This document shows, piece by piece, positions 1-5,185 of a stretch of DNA of 5,185 nt. How positions within the stretch are numbered: position 1 is the first letter of the stretch; every line of letters starts with the position of its first letter. The DNA is from an uncultured Saprospiraceae bacterium (lineage in GTDB: Bacteria; Bacteroidota; Bacteroidia; Chitinophagales; Saprospiraceae): contig CALGLY010000610.1 of NCBI GenBank assembly GCA_937959095.1, forward strand, positions 1-5,185, written 5' to 3'. A program made the translations under genes and the position numbers. Below the pieces are notes generated by a model. The model made no database searches. It saw only the letters and a program-made list of their open reading frames with translations, and was not told the DNA's origin.

Positions 1-148
1 GAAGAATGAATTAAATGAACAGTTAAGTGTAGGATTTTTGTTTTGTAATGAGGCAAAAAACGCAGGCATAGCCTTAGCTACGACGAGTATTTTTAACGAA
101 ATTACAAGACAAAAAGACAAGCATAACTGTTTAGTTAATTAATTCTTC
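1..148. repeat. Large imperfect inverted repeat (hairpin element, copy 1)
   Basis: The two halves are complementary over nearly their whole length. Bases 1-25 pair with 124-148 with only a few mismatches, bases 35-49 pair with 101-115 (14 Watson-Crick pairs and one G-T), and the tip is TAGC/GCTA (69-72 with 77-80) around a 4-base loop. The part between 50 and 68 pairs poorly. The left arm begins at the window edge, so the element may extend further upstream. It has no coding capacity. It resembles the neighbouring element at 154-333 in arm sequence, which suggests a dispersed, MITE-like or structured-RNA repeat family. That classification is an inference; a role as a terminator for an upstream gene is also possible. 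Confidence 0.7.
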
Positions 149-153
149 ATTAC

Positions 154-333
154 TTAGTAGTTTTTCAAGTTAATAGTGTCGGATAGGTTGCTTGTTTTTT
201 TCGCTAATTAAGGCATAAAATTGGGAACATAACTGTTTATGCTCCGATAGCTATCGGAGAATTTTATAACGAAGAGTAGCGGAAAAAGGCAAACCAAAAT
301 TTATCTGACAATATTAACTTGAAAGATTATTAG
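154..333. repeat. Large imperfect inverted repeat (hairpin element, copy 2)
   Basis: A second long hairpin begins five bases after the first. The outer arms 154-175 and 312-333 pair almost continuously if G-T pairs are allowed, with a core of ten consecutive Watson-Crick pairs (166-175 with 312-321). Pairing resumes at 177-185 with 302-310, at 195-206 with 277-288 and at 215-222 with 260-267. The tip contains a perfect 18-base palindrome (242-259) and a small CATAA/TTATG stem-loop (228-241). Left-arm blocks such as GTGT-C-GGAT, TAATTAAGGCATAAAA and right-arm AACGAA followed by an A-run have counterparts in copy 1 (GTGT-A-GGAT, TAATGAGGCAAAAAA, AACGAA). No transposase is present, so if mobile it would be non-autonomous. 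Confidence 0.7.
242..259. repeat. Perfect 18-bp palindrome CTCCGATAGCTATCGGAG
   Basis: The sequence equals its own reverse complement over 18 bases and lies near the tip of the second hairpin element. It is more GC-rich than its surroundings. As RNA or cruciform DNA it would form part of the apical stem; as duplex DNA it could be a dimeric protein-binding site. No binding protein can be named from the sequence. Confidence 0.8.
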
Positions 334-365
334 TACACTGTAATCTATTTAATTTACAGTGTACT
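332..365. repeat. Perfect 12-bp stem-loop
   Basis: AGTACACTGTAA (332-343) is followed after a 10-base AT-rich loop (344-353) by its exact reverse complement TTACAGTGTACT (354-365). No T-run follows the stem, so it is a poor intrinsic terminator in the forward direction. It overlaps the base of the next hairpin by three bases (363-365), so the two could not be fully formed at the same time in one transcript. It may equally be an operator for a dimeric regulator. Confidence 0.7.
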
Positions 366-430
366 TAGGCAATTCGCAAAAATAAATTAGTCAATTTTAT
401 ACTACTCTTTTTTTGTGAGTTGTCTAAAGT
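363..430. repeat. Imperfect inverted repeat, 29-30-base arms
   Basis: The arm at 363-391 is largely complementary to the arm at 401-430, around a 9-base loop (392-400). The outer ends pair cleanly (ACTT with AAGT), as does the A-run at 378-382 with the T-run in the right arm, and the inner AGT with ACT; scattered mismatches and a one-base bulge interrupt the rest. It completes a gene-free block of back-to-back hairpins from 1 to 430. A terminator for a gene left of the window, or a degraded repeat copy, are both possible. Confidence 0.55.
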
Positions 431-442
431 GAATTATAACTC

Positions 443-471
443 TTGGGTGCGTGCTGCCGTCCATTATTTTG
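443..471 (+). promoter_or_regulatory. Possible Bacteroidota-type promoter for the UDP-xylose synthase gene
   Basis: TTG at 443-445 is followed 18 bases later by TTATTTTG at 464-471, which matches the Bacteroidota -7 consensus TAnnTTTG except at the second position. It lies about 57 bases upstream of the start codon, just downstream of the hairpin block. The rest of the leader (472-528) is AT-rich and has no Shine-Dalgarno sequence, as is usual in this phylum. This is a weak match by eye and could be chance in AT-rich DNA. Confidence 0.25.
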
Positions 472-528
472 AAGGTTGTCCACCATAATAATTATATATC
501 AATCATTATTACAAAAGCGTAACGACTT

Positions 529-1485
529 ATGAAGCGAGTGTTAATAACAGGCGCGGCAGGATTTTTAGGATCACATCTTTGTGATCGGTTTATAAAAGAA
601 GGCTATCATGTCATTGGGATGGATAATCTTCTTACTGGAGATATTTCAAATATTGAACATCTTTTTCCGCTAGCAGAATTTGAATTTTATTATCATGATA
701 TTACGAAATTCATTCATGTACCTGGCGAAATAGATTATATTTTACATTTTGCTTCTCCTGCAAGTCCTATCGATTATTTAAAAATGCCTATTCAAACCCT
801 GAAAGTAGGGGCATTAGGTACGCATAATGTACTAGGAGTAGCTAAAGCAAAAAATGCTCGCATCTTAGTAGCATCTACTTCTGAAGTATATGGTGACCCA
901 TTGGTACACCCACAAACGGAAGATTATTGGGGTAATGTAAATCCTATCGGGCCAAGAGGTGTTTATGATGAAGCAAAACGCTTTTTAGAAGCGATTACGA
1001 TGGCATACAATACCTATCATAATGTGGAGACACGAATGATTCGTATCTTTAATACTTATGGGCCACGTATGCGGGTGAATGATGGACGGGTACTACCTGC
1101 TTTCTTTTCTCAAGCTATTCGAGGAGAAGGTTTGACAGTATTTGGAGATGGTTCGCAGACTCGTGCATTCTGCTATGTAGATGATTTAGTGGAAGGAATT
1201 TATCGCTTATTGCTAAGTGATTATGACCAACCTGTGAATATTGGTAATCCAGATGAAATCTCTATTCTAGACTTTGGGAAGGAAGTCTTAGAAATGGTAG
1301 GAAATCCTGCAGCGCATATCATTAATAAGGAATTACCTACGGATGATCCAAAGGTACGTCGACCAGATATTACCTTAGCAAAAAAGATATTAGGGTGGGA
1401 ACCGACGATTTCAAGAGCAGAAGGAATGCGGAGAACCTACGAATATTTCAAAAAAGTGGTTAAAGTGGAAGCAGAAGCGGTTTAA
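529..1485 (+). CDS. uxs: UDP-glucuronate decarboxylase (UDP-xylose synthase)
   Basis: This cytosolic NAD-dependent enzyme converts UDP-glucuronate to UDP-xylose and CO2, providing a sugar donor for surface polysaccharides. The 318-residue protein is a complete extended short-chain dehydrogenase/reductase. It shows the Rossmann motif GAAGFLG (residues 8-14), an acidic D32 that fits NAD binding, STSEVYGDP at 116-124 including the Glu characteristic of UXS enzymes, the catalytic Tyr146-x-x-x-Lys150 pair, [10 protein letters not shown] at 172-181, GSQTRAF at 208-214 and the RRPD motif at 277-280. These motifs separate it from dTDP-glucose dehydratases and GalE epimerases. It lacks the N-terminal membrane anchor of animal UXS. 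The ATG start sits directly before the first beta strand, so no other start is needed. The gene is followed by a strong hairpin and is probably its own transcription unit beside the export gene. Confidence 0.95.
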   Translation: MKRVLITGAAGFLGSHLCDRFIKEGYHVIGMDNLLTGDISNIEHLFPLAEFEFYYHDITKFIHVPGEIDYILHFASPASPIDYLKMPIQTLKVGALGTHNVLGVAKAKNARILVASTSEVYGDPLVHPQTEDYWGNVNPIGPRGVYDEAKRFLEAITMAYNTYHNVETRMIRIFNTYGPRMRVNDGRVLPAFFSQAIRGEGLTVFGDGSQTRAFCYVDDLVEGIYRLLLSDYDQPVNIGNPDEISILDFGKEVLEMVGNPAAHIINKELPTDDPKVRRPDITLAKKILGWEPTISRAEGMRRTYEYFKKVVKVEAEAV

Positions 1486-1499
1486 AGGTTTCCTTTTTT
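1484..1499 (+). terminator. Small stem-loop with T-run overlapping the uxs stop codon
   Basis: AAAGG (1484-1488), a TTT loop and CCTTT (1492-1496) form a 5-bp stem, and the T-run continues to 1499. The stem is short and weak, so this is at best an inefficient terminator; the larger hairpin about 75 bases downstream is the stronger candidate. Confidence 0.25.
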
Positions 1500-1571
1500 A
1501 AATTCTGATAGCTAGATTTGTGCTTTTGAAAAAAAAACATAAATCATTGACTATTTATTGATCCTTCTAGC

Positions 1572-1625
1572 AAATGAGGCTTTTAACTATACATCAGTAC
1601 TGGTGTATAGTTGGAAGCCTCATTT
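1572..1625 (+). terminator. 25-bp stem-loop, probable terminator after uxs
   Basis: Bases 1572-1596 pair with 1601-1625 around a 4-base loop GTAC. Of 25 pairs, 22 are Watson-Crick and three are T-G (1583/1614, 1584/1613, 1594/1603). All three place T in the left arm and G in the right, so they pair as U-G in a forward transcript but would be A-C mismatches in a reverse transcript. The sequence after the stem is only moderately T-rich (ATTGT), so termination is plausible rather than certain. It lies between uxs and the export gene and may instead act as an mRNA-stabilising or processing structure. Confidence 0.6.
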
Positions 1626-1668
1626 ATTGTAAGTAGATTGTCGCGAAAATTGATAATTGCTTAGTATG

Positions 1669-1687
1669 AATTGGTATTGTATCAATT
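1669..1687. promoter_or_regulatory. Operator-like inverted repeat upstream of the export gene
   Basis: AATTGGTA (1669-1676) and TATCAATT (1680-1687) form an inverted repeat with 7 of 8 complementary positions and a T-G at the remaining one, separated by TTG. It ends 30 bases before the start codon and overlaps the position expected for a -33 element. A dimeric repressor or activator site is possible. In DNA this AT-rich, short inverted repeats also arise by chance. Confidence 0.3.
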
Positions 1688-1698
1688 GAATAGTTTTA
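1671..1698 (+). promoter_or_regulatory. Possible promoter for the export gene
   Basis: TTG at 1671-1673 and TAGTTTTA at 1691-1698 are 17 bases apart. The second element matches TAnnTTTG at all fixed positions but the last. The spacing is a little short for the Bacteroidota consensus. No Shine-Dalgarno sequence precedes the ATG at 1718. Both this gene and uxs carry the same ACTT directly before their ATG. Confidence 0.22.
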
Positions 1699-1717
1699 TA
1701 ATAATTAGAATTTACTT

Positions 1718-4453
1718 ATGAAAAAGGGATTGGGACTTTTAATTTTTCTTTTAGTAATATGTACCAGCTTAGTGGCGCAAGTTCCCTTCTTCACAGAAGA
1801 ACAAGCAAGACAAGAACTAGATAAGCGCGGATTGGATGAGAATGATTTTAATGCTCGGCTGCAGGAAAAAGGAATAGAATTATATAGCCTTGATCCAACT
1901 TCTCTTAGCCCTTTTGAAATTGAACGAATTCAAGGGATTGTCAATGAAACGCTTGCCGAGATGGAGGCAGAAAAAGATTTTGATATTGATACGCCTGTAG
2001 GAGAGGAAATAGAGGAAGAAGTAGAGGAAGAGGTAGATGAACAACTAGAAAAGGCAGCCAATAATGGATTGGCAGAAGAAATAGCAGAGGAGGAAGTAGC
2101 TGACATAATCGAAAAAGAACTTCCAGAGATTTATGGCCATCAAATCTTTCGGGATCAACAACAAGAACCTCTCTTAGATGCAAGCAATATGACCCCACCT
2201 GATTCTTATATTCTTGGAGTGGGAGATGAATTAGTTATTTCTATTTGGGGGACATCTGTACTGCAAAATGTAAAATACGAAATAGATGAAGATGGGTATA
2301 TTCGTCCTTCTCAAATGCGTCCTATCTTTTTAAAAGGTATTCCTTATAAAAAAGCAAAAGAACTAATACAAAGTGGATTTAGACAACGCTATCGTTTTTT
2401 ACCCGAGCAATTTGATGTAAGTCTTGATTTTTCTCGTACGATTAATGTGAATATTATAGGGGATGTGATAGAGCCGGGAACTTATAACTTACCTGCTCTT
2501 AATACCGCGATTAATGCTCTAGCAGCAGCAGGTGGACCTAATAATATCGGTTCGCTACGTAAAATTCAAATAACACGTTCTGGAGAAGAACCTAGATTTT
2601 TGGATTTATATGAATTTCTTCAAAATCCACTAAAGCAAGATGAATATTTTCTTCAAAATAATGACTACATATATGTACCAATTGCAGAAAAAATAGTAGA
2701 AATAAATGGTGCTGTGAAGCGACCTTTTAAATATGAATTGCTTGAAGAAGAAAACCTAATCGAGTTAATAGATTATGCAGGTGGCTTAGTAGATAGTGCT
2801 TATCAGAGCAATATAAAAGTGGCTCGATTTGTAGAGGATGAACGACAAATTATCGATGTTAATTTGAAGAAATTGTATGAAACCAATAGCGATTTTCCTT
2901 TACTTAAAGGAGATCGCATTCGTATTAGAACGATACCAAAGCCGTTTGAAAATTTTGTAACTATAGAAGGAGAAGTATTAATCGCAGGTAAATTCCAGCT
3001 AACAAAAAATATGCGTATTAATGACTTAGTAGAACGAGCCGTATTACGTAAACAAGCCAAAACCGATCGCGTATTTTTGAAACGCTTTGAAGTAGATTCT
3101 ACGGTACAATACTTTTCGCTGAATTTAGATAGTATTATTAATTATCCTACTACGGAAATCAATATGAATCTCCAGCCTAGGGATGAATTGATGATTTATA
3201 GCAAAAGTTTATATGCAGATAAAGGAACAATCACTATACGAGGGGCAGTGCGGACACCTATGGAGCTGCCTTTTGATATTAATCAGGATTTAAGTTTAGA
3301 AGAAGCCATTATGATAGCAGGAGGACTAGATCCCGAAGCCTATTCTATTGGCTATCTAAAAAGGAAGAACCCTTCCAATAAAGAACAACTAGAGTGGAAA
3401 CGTTTTGATGTTAAGGATGCCATGTCAAATCCTGCGTCTGAAAATAATTTCTCGCTCATGCCCTATGATACCATTGAAATATTAGCCAATCCAACCTTCA
3501 CGGATCAATATCAAGTGCGGGTAGCTGGTGCGGTACGAAATACTGGTGATTTTCAATTTGATGAAACACTTACCCTAAAGGATGTATTGACGCTGGCAGG
3601 CGGATTAAAACTAGAAGCAGCATCAAATCAAATTGAGATTTTCCGACTCGTTATCCGAGAAAATCAACCTACTCAAACGATAGTTGCGACAGTCGAAGTA
3701 GATGATGATTTGAATGTCCCAATAGGCGGAGAATTTCCTTTAGCCCCCTTCGATTTGATAGTAGTGCGCTCTGTACCTGATTTTGAAATGTTTCAAACCG
3801 TCAATATTGATGGAGAAGTACAATATCCAGGCACCTATGCGCTTTTGGACAAAAATGAACGACTACTTAGCGTTATAGAACGCGCAGGTGGACTTACAGA
3901 AGAAGCATTTCCTCCCGGTGCAACACTTTATAGAAGATTAGATTCTATTGGGTATGTTGTGATGGAATTAGATGAAGTAATACAAGATAAAGATTCTCGT
4001 TATAACTTTATACTAAAAGAGGGAGATGCAATCGCTGTACCAAAGAAGGAAGACTTAGTAACCATTCAAGGAGAAATTCGTGCGCGAGAGCTTTATCCTG
4101 ATAAGTACCTCTCTAATGGGCGTATCAATACAGCATTTCATTCAGGAAAGCGAGCTAGTTTCTATATCAATCGCTATGCAGCAGGCGTAGGGGAAAATGG
4201 AAAGCGAGGTTTAGTCACGGTAGAACATCCAAATGGACGTATTGTGAAAACTTTGGATCTGATTGCTTTCAGAATATCACCCAAAGTGCAAAAAGGATCT
4301 ATTATTAATGTAGGCCGAAAACCACCAAAAGATTTAGACCGAGAACAACGTGAGTTAGAACGCGAACCAGTAGATTGGGGACGTGTACTTGCTGATTCTA
4401 TCGGTCAAGCAGGTAGTATCATCTCCTTGATACTCTTGATTCAACGCTTATAA
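1718..4453 (+). CDS. Large multi-SLBB polysaccharide export protein (Wza-like family)
   Basis: This is a probable periplasmic/outer-membrane exit channel subunit for extracellular or capsular polysaccharide. The 911 residues begin with a signal peptide (1 to about 20, cleavage near LVA-Q) that lacks a lipobox cysteine, unlike E. coli Wza. A charged helical region (about 25-137) includes a very acidic stretch at 96-135. The Poly_export domain spans about 160-237 (PPDSYILGVGDELVISIWG at 160-178). About seven SLBB-type units follow, starting near 243, 326, 413, 504, 599, 694 and 780; most carry GxVxxP and AGG motifs and each ends in a strand like GDxIxV. Units 3 and 7 are degenerate and lack AGG. 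The C-terminus (886-911) is a hydrophobic helix starting with DW, comparable with the Wza helix that crosses the outer membrane. E. coli Wza is about 380 residues, so this is the long Bacteroidota form. Two TAA stops occur in tandem at the end. Confidence 0.92.
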   Translation: MKKGLGLLIFLLVICTSLVAQVPFFTEEQARQELDKRGLDENDFNARLQEKGIELYSLDPTSLSPFEIERIQGIVNETLAEMEAEKDFDIDTPVGEEIEEEVEEEVDEQLEKAANNGLAEEIAEEEVADIIEKELPEIYGHQIFRDQQQEPLLDASNMTPPDSYILGVGDELVISIWGTSVLQNVKYEIDEDGYIRPSQMRPIFLKGIPYKKAKELIQSGFRQRYRFLPEQFDVSLDFSRTINVNIIGDVIEPGTYNLPALNTAINALAAAGGPNNIGSLRKIQITRSGEEPRFLDLYEFLQNPLKQDEYFLQNNDYIYVPIAEKIVEINGAVKRPFKYELLEEENLIELIDYAGGLVDSAYQSNIKVARFVEDERQIIDVNLKKLYETNSDFPLLKGDRIRIRTIPKPFENFVTIEGEVLIAGKFQLTKNMRINDLVERAVLRKQAKTDRVFLKRFEVDSTVQYFSLNLDSIINYPTTEINMNLQPRDELMIYSKSLYADKGTITIRGAVRTPMELPFDINQDLSLEEAIMIAGGLDPEAYSIGYLKRKNPSNKEQLEWKRFDVKDAMSNPASENNFSLMPYDTIEILANPTFTDQYQVRVAGAVRNTGDFQFDETLTLKDVLTLAGGLKLEAASNQIEIFRLVIRENQPTQTIVATVEVDDDLNVPIGGEFPLAPFDLIVVRSVPDFEMFQTVNIDGEVQYPGTYALLDKNERLLSVIERAGGLTEEAFPPGATLYRRLDSIGYVVMELDEVIQDKDSRYNFILKEGDAIAVPKKEDLVTIQGEIRARELYPDKYLSNGRINTAFHSGKRASFYINRYAAGVGENGKRGLVTVEHPNGRIVKTLDLIAFRISPKVQKGSIINVGRKPPKDLDREQRELEREPVDWGRVLADSIGQAGSIISLILLIQRL
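2003..2047 (+). repeat. 12-nt tandem repeat encoding the acidic helix
   Basis: Within the export gene, GAGGAAGAAGTA (2012-2023) is followed directly by GAGGAAGAGGTA (2024-2035), identical at 11 of 12 positions. A shortened copy precedes them (GAGGAAATA, 2003-2011) and a diverged one follows (GATGAACAACTA, 2036-2047). They encode E-E-E-V type units, placing I98, V102, V106 and L110 at four-residue intervals in an otherwise acidic helix. The segment looks like a product of in-frame repeat expansion. Confidence 0.7.
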
Positions 4454-4462
4454 TAAACTCCT

Positions 4463-4495
4463 AGTAGGCACGATATACGATATGTCGTGCCTACT
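4463..4495 (+). terminator. Terminator-like stem-loop after the export gene
   Basis: AGTAGGCACGA (4463-4473) pairs perfectly with TCGTGCCTACT (4485-4495). The stem continues inward with one T-G pair (4474/4484) and three A-T pairs to a CGA loop, 15 pairs in all, and a short T-rich stretch (TTCTT) follows. It starts nine bases after the stop codon. As in the hairpin after uxs, the T-G pair favours the forward transcript. It probably ends or attenuates the export-gene transcript before the downstream membrane protein gene, which starts 17 bases after the stem. Confidence 0.65.
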
Positions 4496-4512
4496 TTCTT
4501 ATAGCTGAATTT

Positions 4513-5031
4513 ATGGATTTCTTGGCTTTTTCGACAGAAAATATGGATAGCTTCTGGATGGCTGTTGTTGGTATCGTTATCTTACTTTGGGTAATCGATA
4601 CGCTTCGGAAGTACATACAGAAAATTCGCTATATGACGCGTCGAATTCTCGATATGGCAAGTCTCGGTGGCACAATGTATGGTTCTACTTTTCTAGATAT
4701 AGAAGCTTGGCAGCCTGCATCCGATGAAGCAATGTGGATTCGCAATGCTATTGTCATTCTGTTAGGCTATGGACAGCATCAATGGGTTTTGCAGCGATTT
4801 ATTCCGCGTTTTAGTTTCCTACGAGGCGAAGCGGTGAAGTTTGTAACCTTAGCAGGTGGTCTCTTAGCACTCTTTGGGGTAGGCAATGTCGTTGGTTACA
4901 CGATCGATAGCAATCAATTCAGTACTGTGATGACCAAAGACCTTACCGATGGGGCGCATATTGCTATCGCGCTTATCTTGGCATTTGCGCTTGGGAATAC
5001 GATGAATAATGTACGGCGGATTCGGTTTTAG
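4513..5031 (+). CDS. Multi-pass membrane protein of unknown function
   Basis: I do not recognise a family for this 172-residue protein. By eye it has about four hydrophobic segments: 12-31 (FWMAVVGIVILLWVIDTL), 76-93, 107-129 (containing LAGGLLALFGVGNVVGY) and 147-164 (AHIAIALILAFALGNTM). A basic stretch follows the first segment (RKYIQKIRYMTRR, 32-44) and the C-terminus is basic (RRIRF). By the positive-inside rule these ends would be cytoplasmic, placing the N-terminus outside, but with four segments the two ends disagree, so one segment may not cross the membrane. No catalytic motif or signal-peptidase site stands out. The start at 4513 has no Shine-Dalgarno sequence; M11 or M16 are possible alternatives. 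It lies 59 bases after the export gene on the same strand, beyond a terminator-like hairpin. A role in polysaccharide export is suggested only by position. Confidence 0.75.
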   Translation: MDFLAFSTENMDSFWMAVVGIVILLWVIDTLRKYIQKIRYMTRRILDMASLGGTMYGSTFLDIEAWQPASDEAMWIRNAIVILLGYGQHQWVLQRFIPRFSFLRGEAVKFVTLAGGLLALFGVGNVVGYTIDSNQFSTVMTKDLTDGAHIAIALILAFALGNTMNNVRRIRF

Positions 5032-5185
5032 CAATCACTTTTCAATCATTTTTTATCACAAAAGGAAGAACTAAAGTAATGGCGAATTAATAAATGTACA
5101 TTCTTGAATAGTTTATTTTGGTTCTAGTTTTTGCTTTGAAAGTGGGAGCATATCTAGATATTTGACCAATTTTAAAGTAAAAAAT
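5032..5185. other. Gene-free right edge
   Basis: No coding sequence is supported on either strand here. There is a T6 run shortly after the stop codon (5050-5055) but no stem in front of it, so no convincing intrinsic terminator for the membrane protein gene. The AT-rich rest contains promoter-like elements and a perfect palindrome, described separately, and probably forms the upstream region of a gene that starts beyond the window. Confidence 0.5.
5135..5164 (+). promoter_or_regulatory. Possible outward-reading promoter at the right edge
   Basis: TTTG at 5135-5138 is followed after 18 bases by GATATTTG at 5157-5164, one mismatch from TAnnTTTG. This is the best pairing of both Bacteroidota promoter elements that I noticed in the window. 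It would drive a gene starting to the right of the window. The perfect palindrome ATATCTAGATAT (5150-5161) overlaps the second element and could be an operator. Confidence 0.3.

Noticed and set aside
154..335. Direct repeats TTAGTA at 154-159 and 330-335 as a target-site duplication around the second hairpin element
   Set aside because: The bases at 154-159 also pair with 328-333 as part of the inverted-repeat arms, so the repeats are not clearly outside the element. A 6-bp match is weak evidence in AT-rich DNA.
1..430. CRISPR array or tRNA-like structure
   Set aside because: The repeats here are inverted and diverged, not regularly spaced identical direct repeats, and no cloverleaf or CCA end can be drawn.
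432..498. Another long inverted repeat around GGGTG and CCACC in the uxs leader
   Set aside because: Only short scattered blocks pair, with large mismatched stretches; not distinguishable from chance.
1718..1780. Lipoprotein signal peptide, as in E. coli Wza
   Set aside because: The only cysteine (residue 15, in LVIC) is inside the hydrophobic core with no small residue at -1, so it does not form a lipobox; an ordinary signal peptide fits better.
1941..2198. Open reading frame of 85 codons on the minus strand
   Set aside because: It lies entirely inside the export gene, opposite the acidic repeat region; its Leu/Pro-rich content is the direct antisense image of the Glu-rich codons. No independent sign of a gene.
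2803..3060. Open reading frame of 85 codons on the minus strand
   Set aside because: It lies inside the well-supported export gene, opposite its second and third SLBB units, and shows no recognisable protein features.
4513..5031. Phage holin
   Set aside because: Several membrane segments in a small protein could suggest it, but no endolysin or other phage gene is nearby and the protein is longer than typical small holins.

Overview
The window looks like part of a chromosome from a member of the Bacteroidota, possibly a Saprospiria-type marine or freshwater lineage. The grounds are an AT-rich sequence, start codons without a clear Shine-Dalgarno sequence, weak matches to the Bacteroidota promoter consensus (TTTG and TAnnTTTG), and a very long multi-SLBB export protein of the kind common in that phylum. 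The phylum call is an inference from these traits; nothing here fixes the genus.

Layout. Positions 1-430 carry no gene. They are packed with inverted repeats: two large, diverged hairpin elements that look like relatives of each other (about 1-148 and 154-333), then a perfect 12-bp stem-loop (332-365) and another imperfect hairpin (363-430). After a roughly 100-bp leader comes a complete UDP-glucuronate decarboxylase (UDP-xylose synthase) gene at 529-1485. A 232-bp gap holds a 25-bp stem-loop, which is probably a terminator. Next is a 911-residue polysaccharide export protein (1718-4453) with a signal peptide, an acidic helical N-terminal stretch, a Poly_export domain, about seven SLBB-type units and a C-terminal hydrophobic helix. 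A short gap with a second terminator-like hairpin separates it from a 172-residue multi-pass membrane protein of unknown function (4513-5031). The last 154 bp hold no gene, but may contain a promoter reading out of the window.

How the genes may work together. The decarboxylase would supply UDP-xylose in the cytosol as a sugar donor. The SLBB protein would form, or help form, the periplasmic and outer-membrane exit channel for an extracellular or capsular polysaccharide. This suggests the start of a polysaccharide biosynthesis and export locus whose glycosyltransferases, polymerase and chain-length regulator would lie outside the window. The membrane protein's role is unknown; its position is the only link to export.

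I see no clear sign of a new defence, mobile or RNA-guided system. The most unusual material is the hairpin-dense intergenic block at the left edge, the short tandem repeat that encodes the acidic helix in the export protein, and the unrecognised membrane protein.
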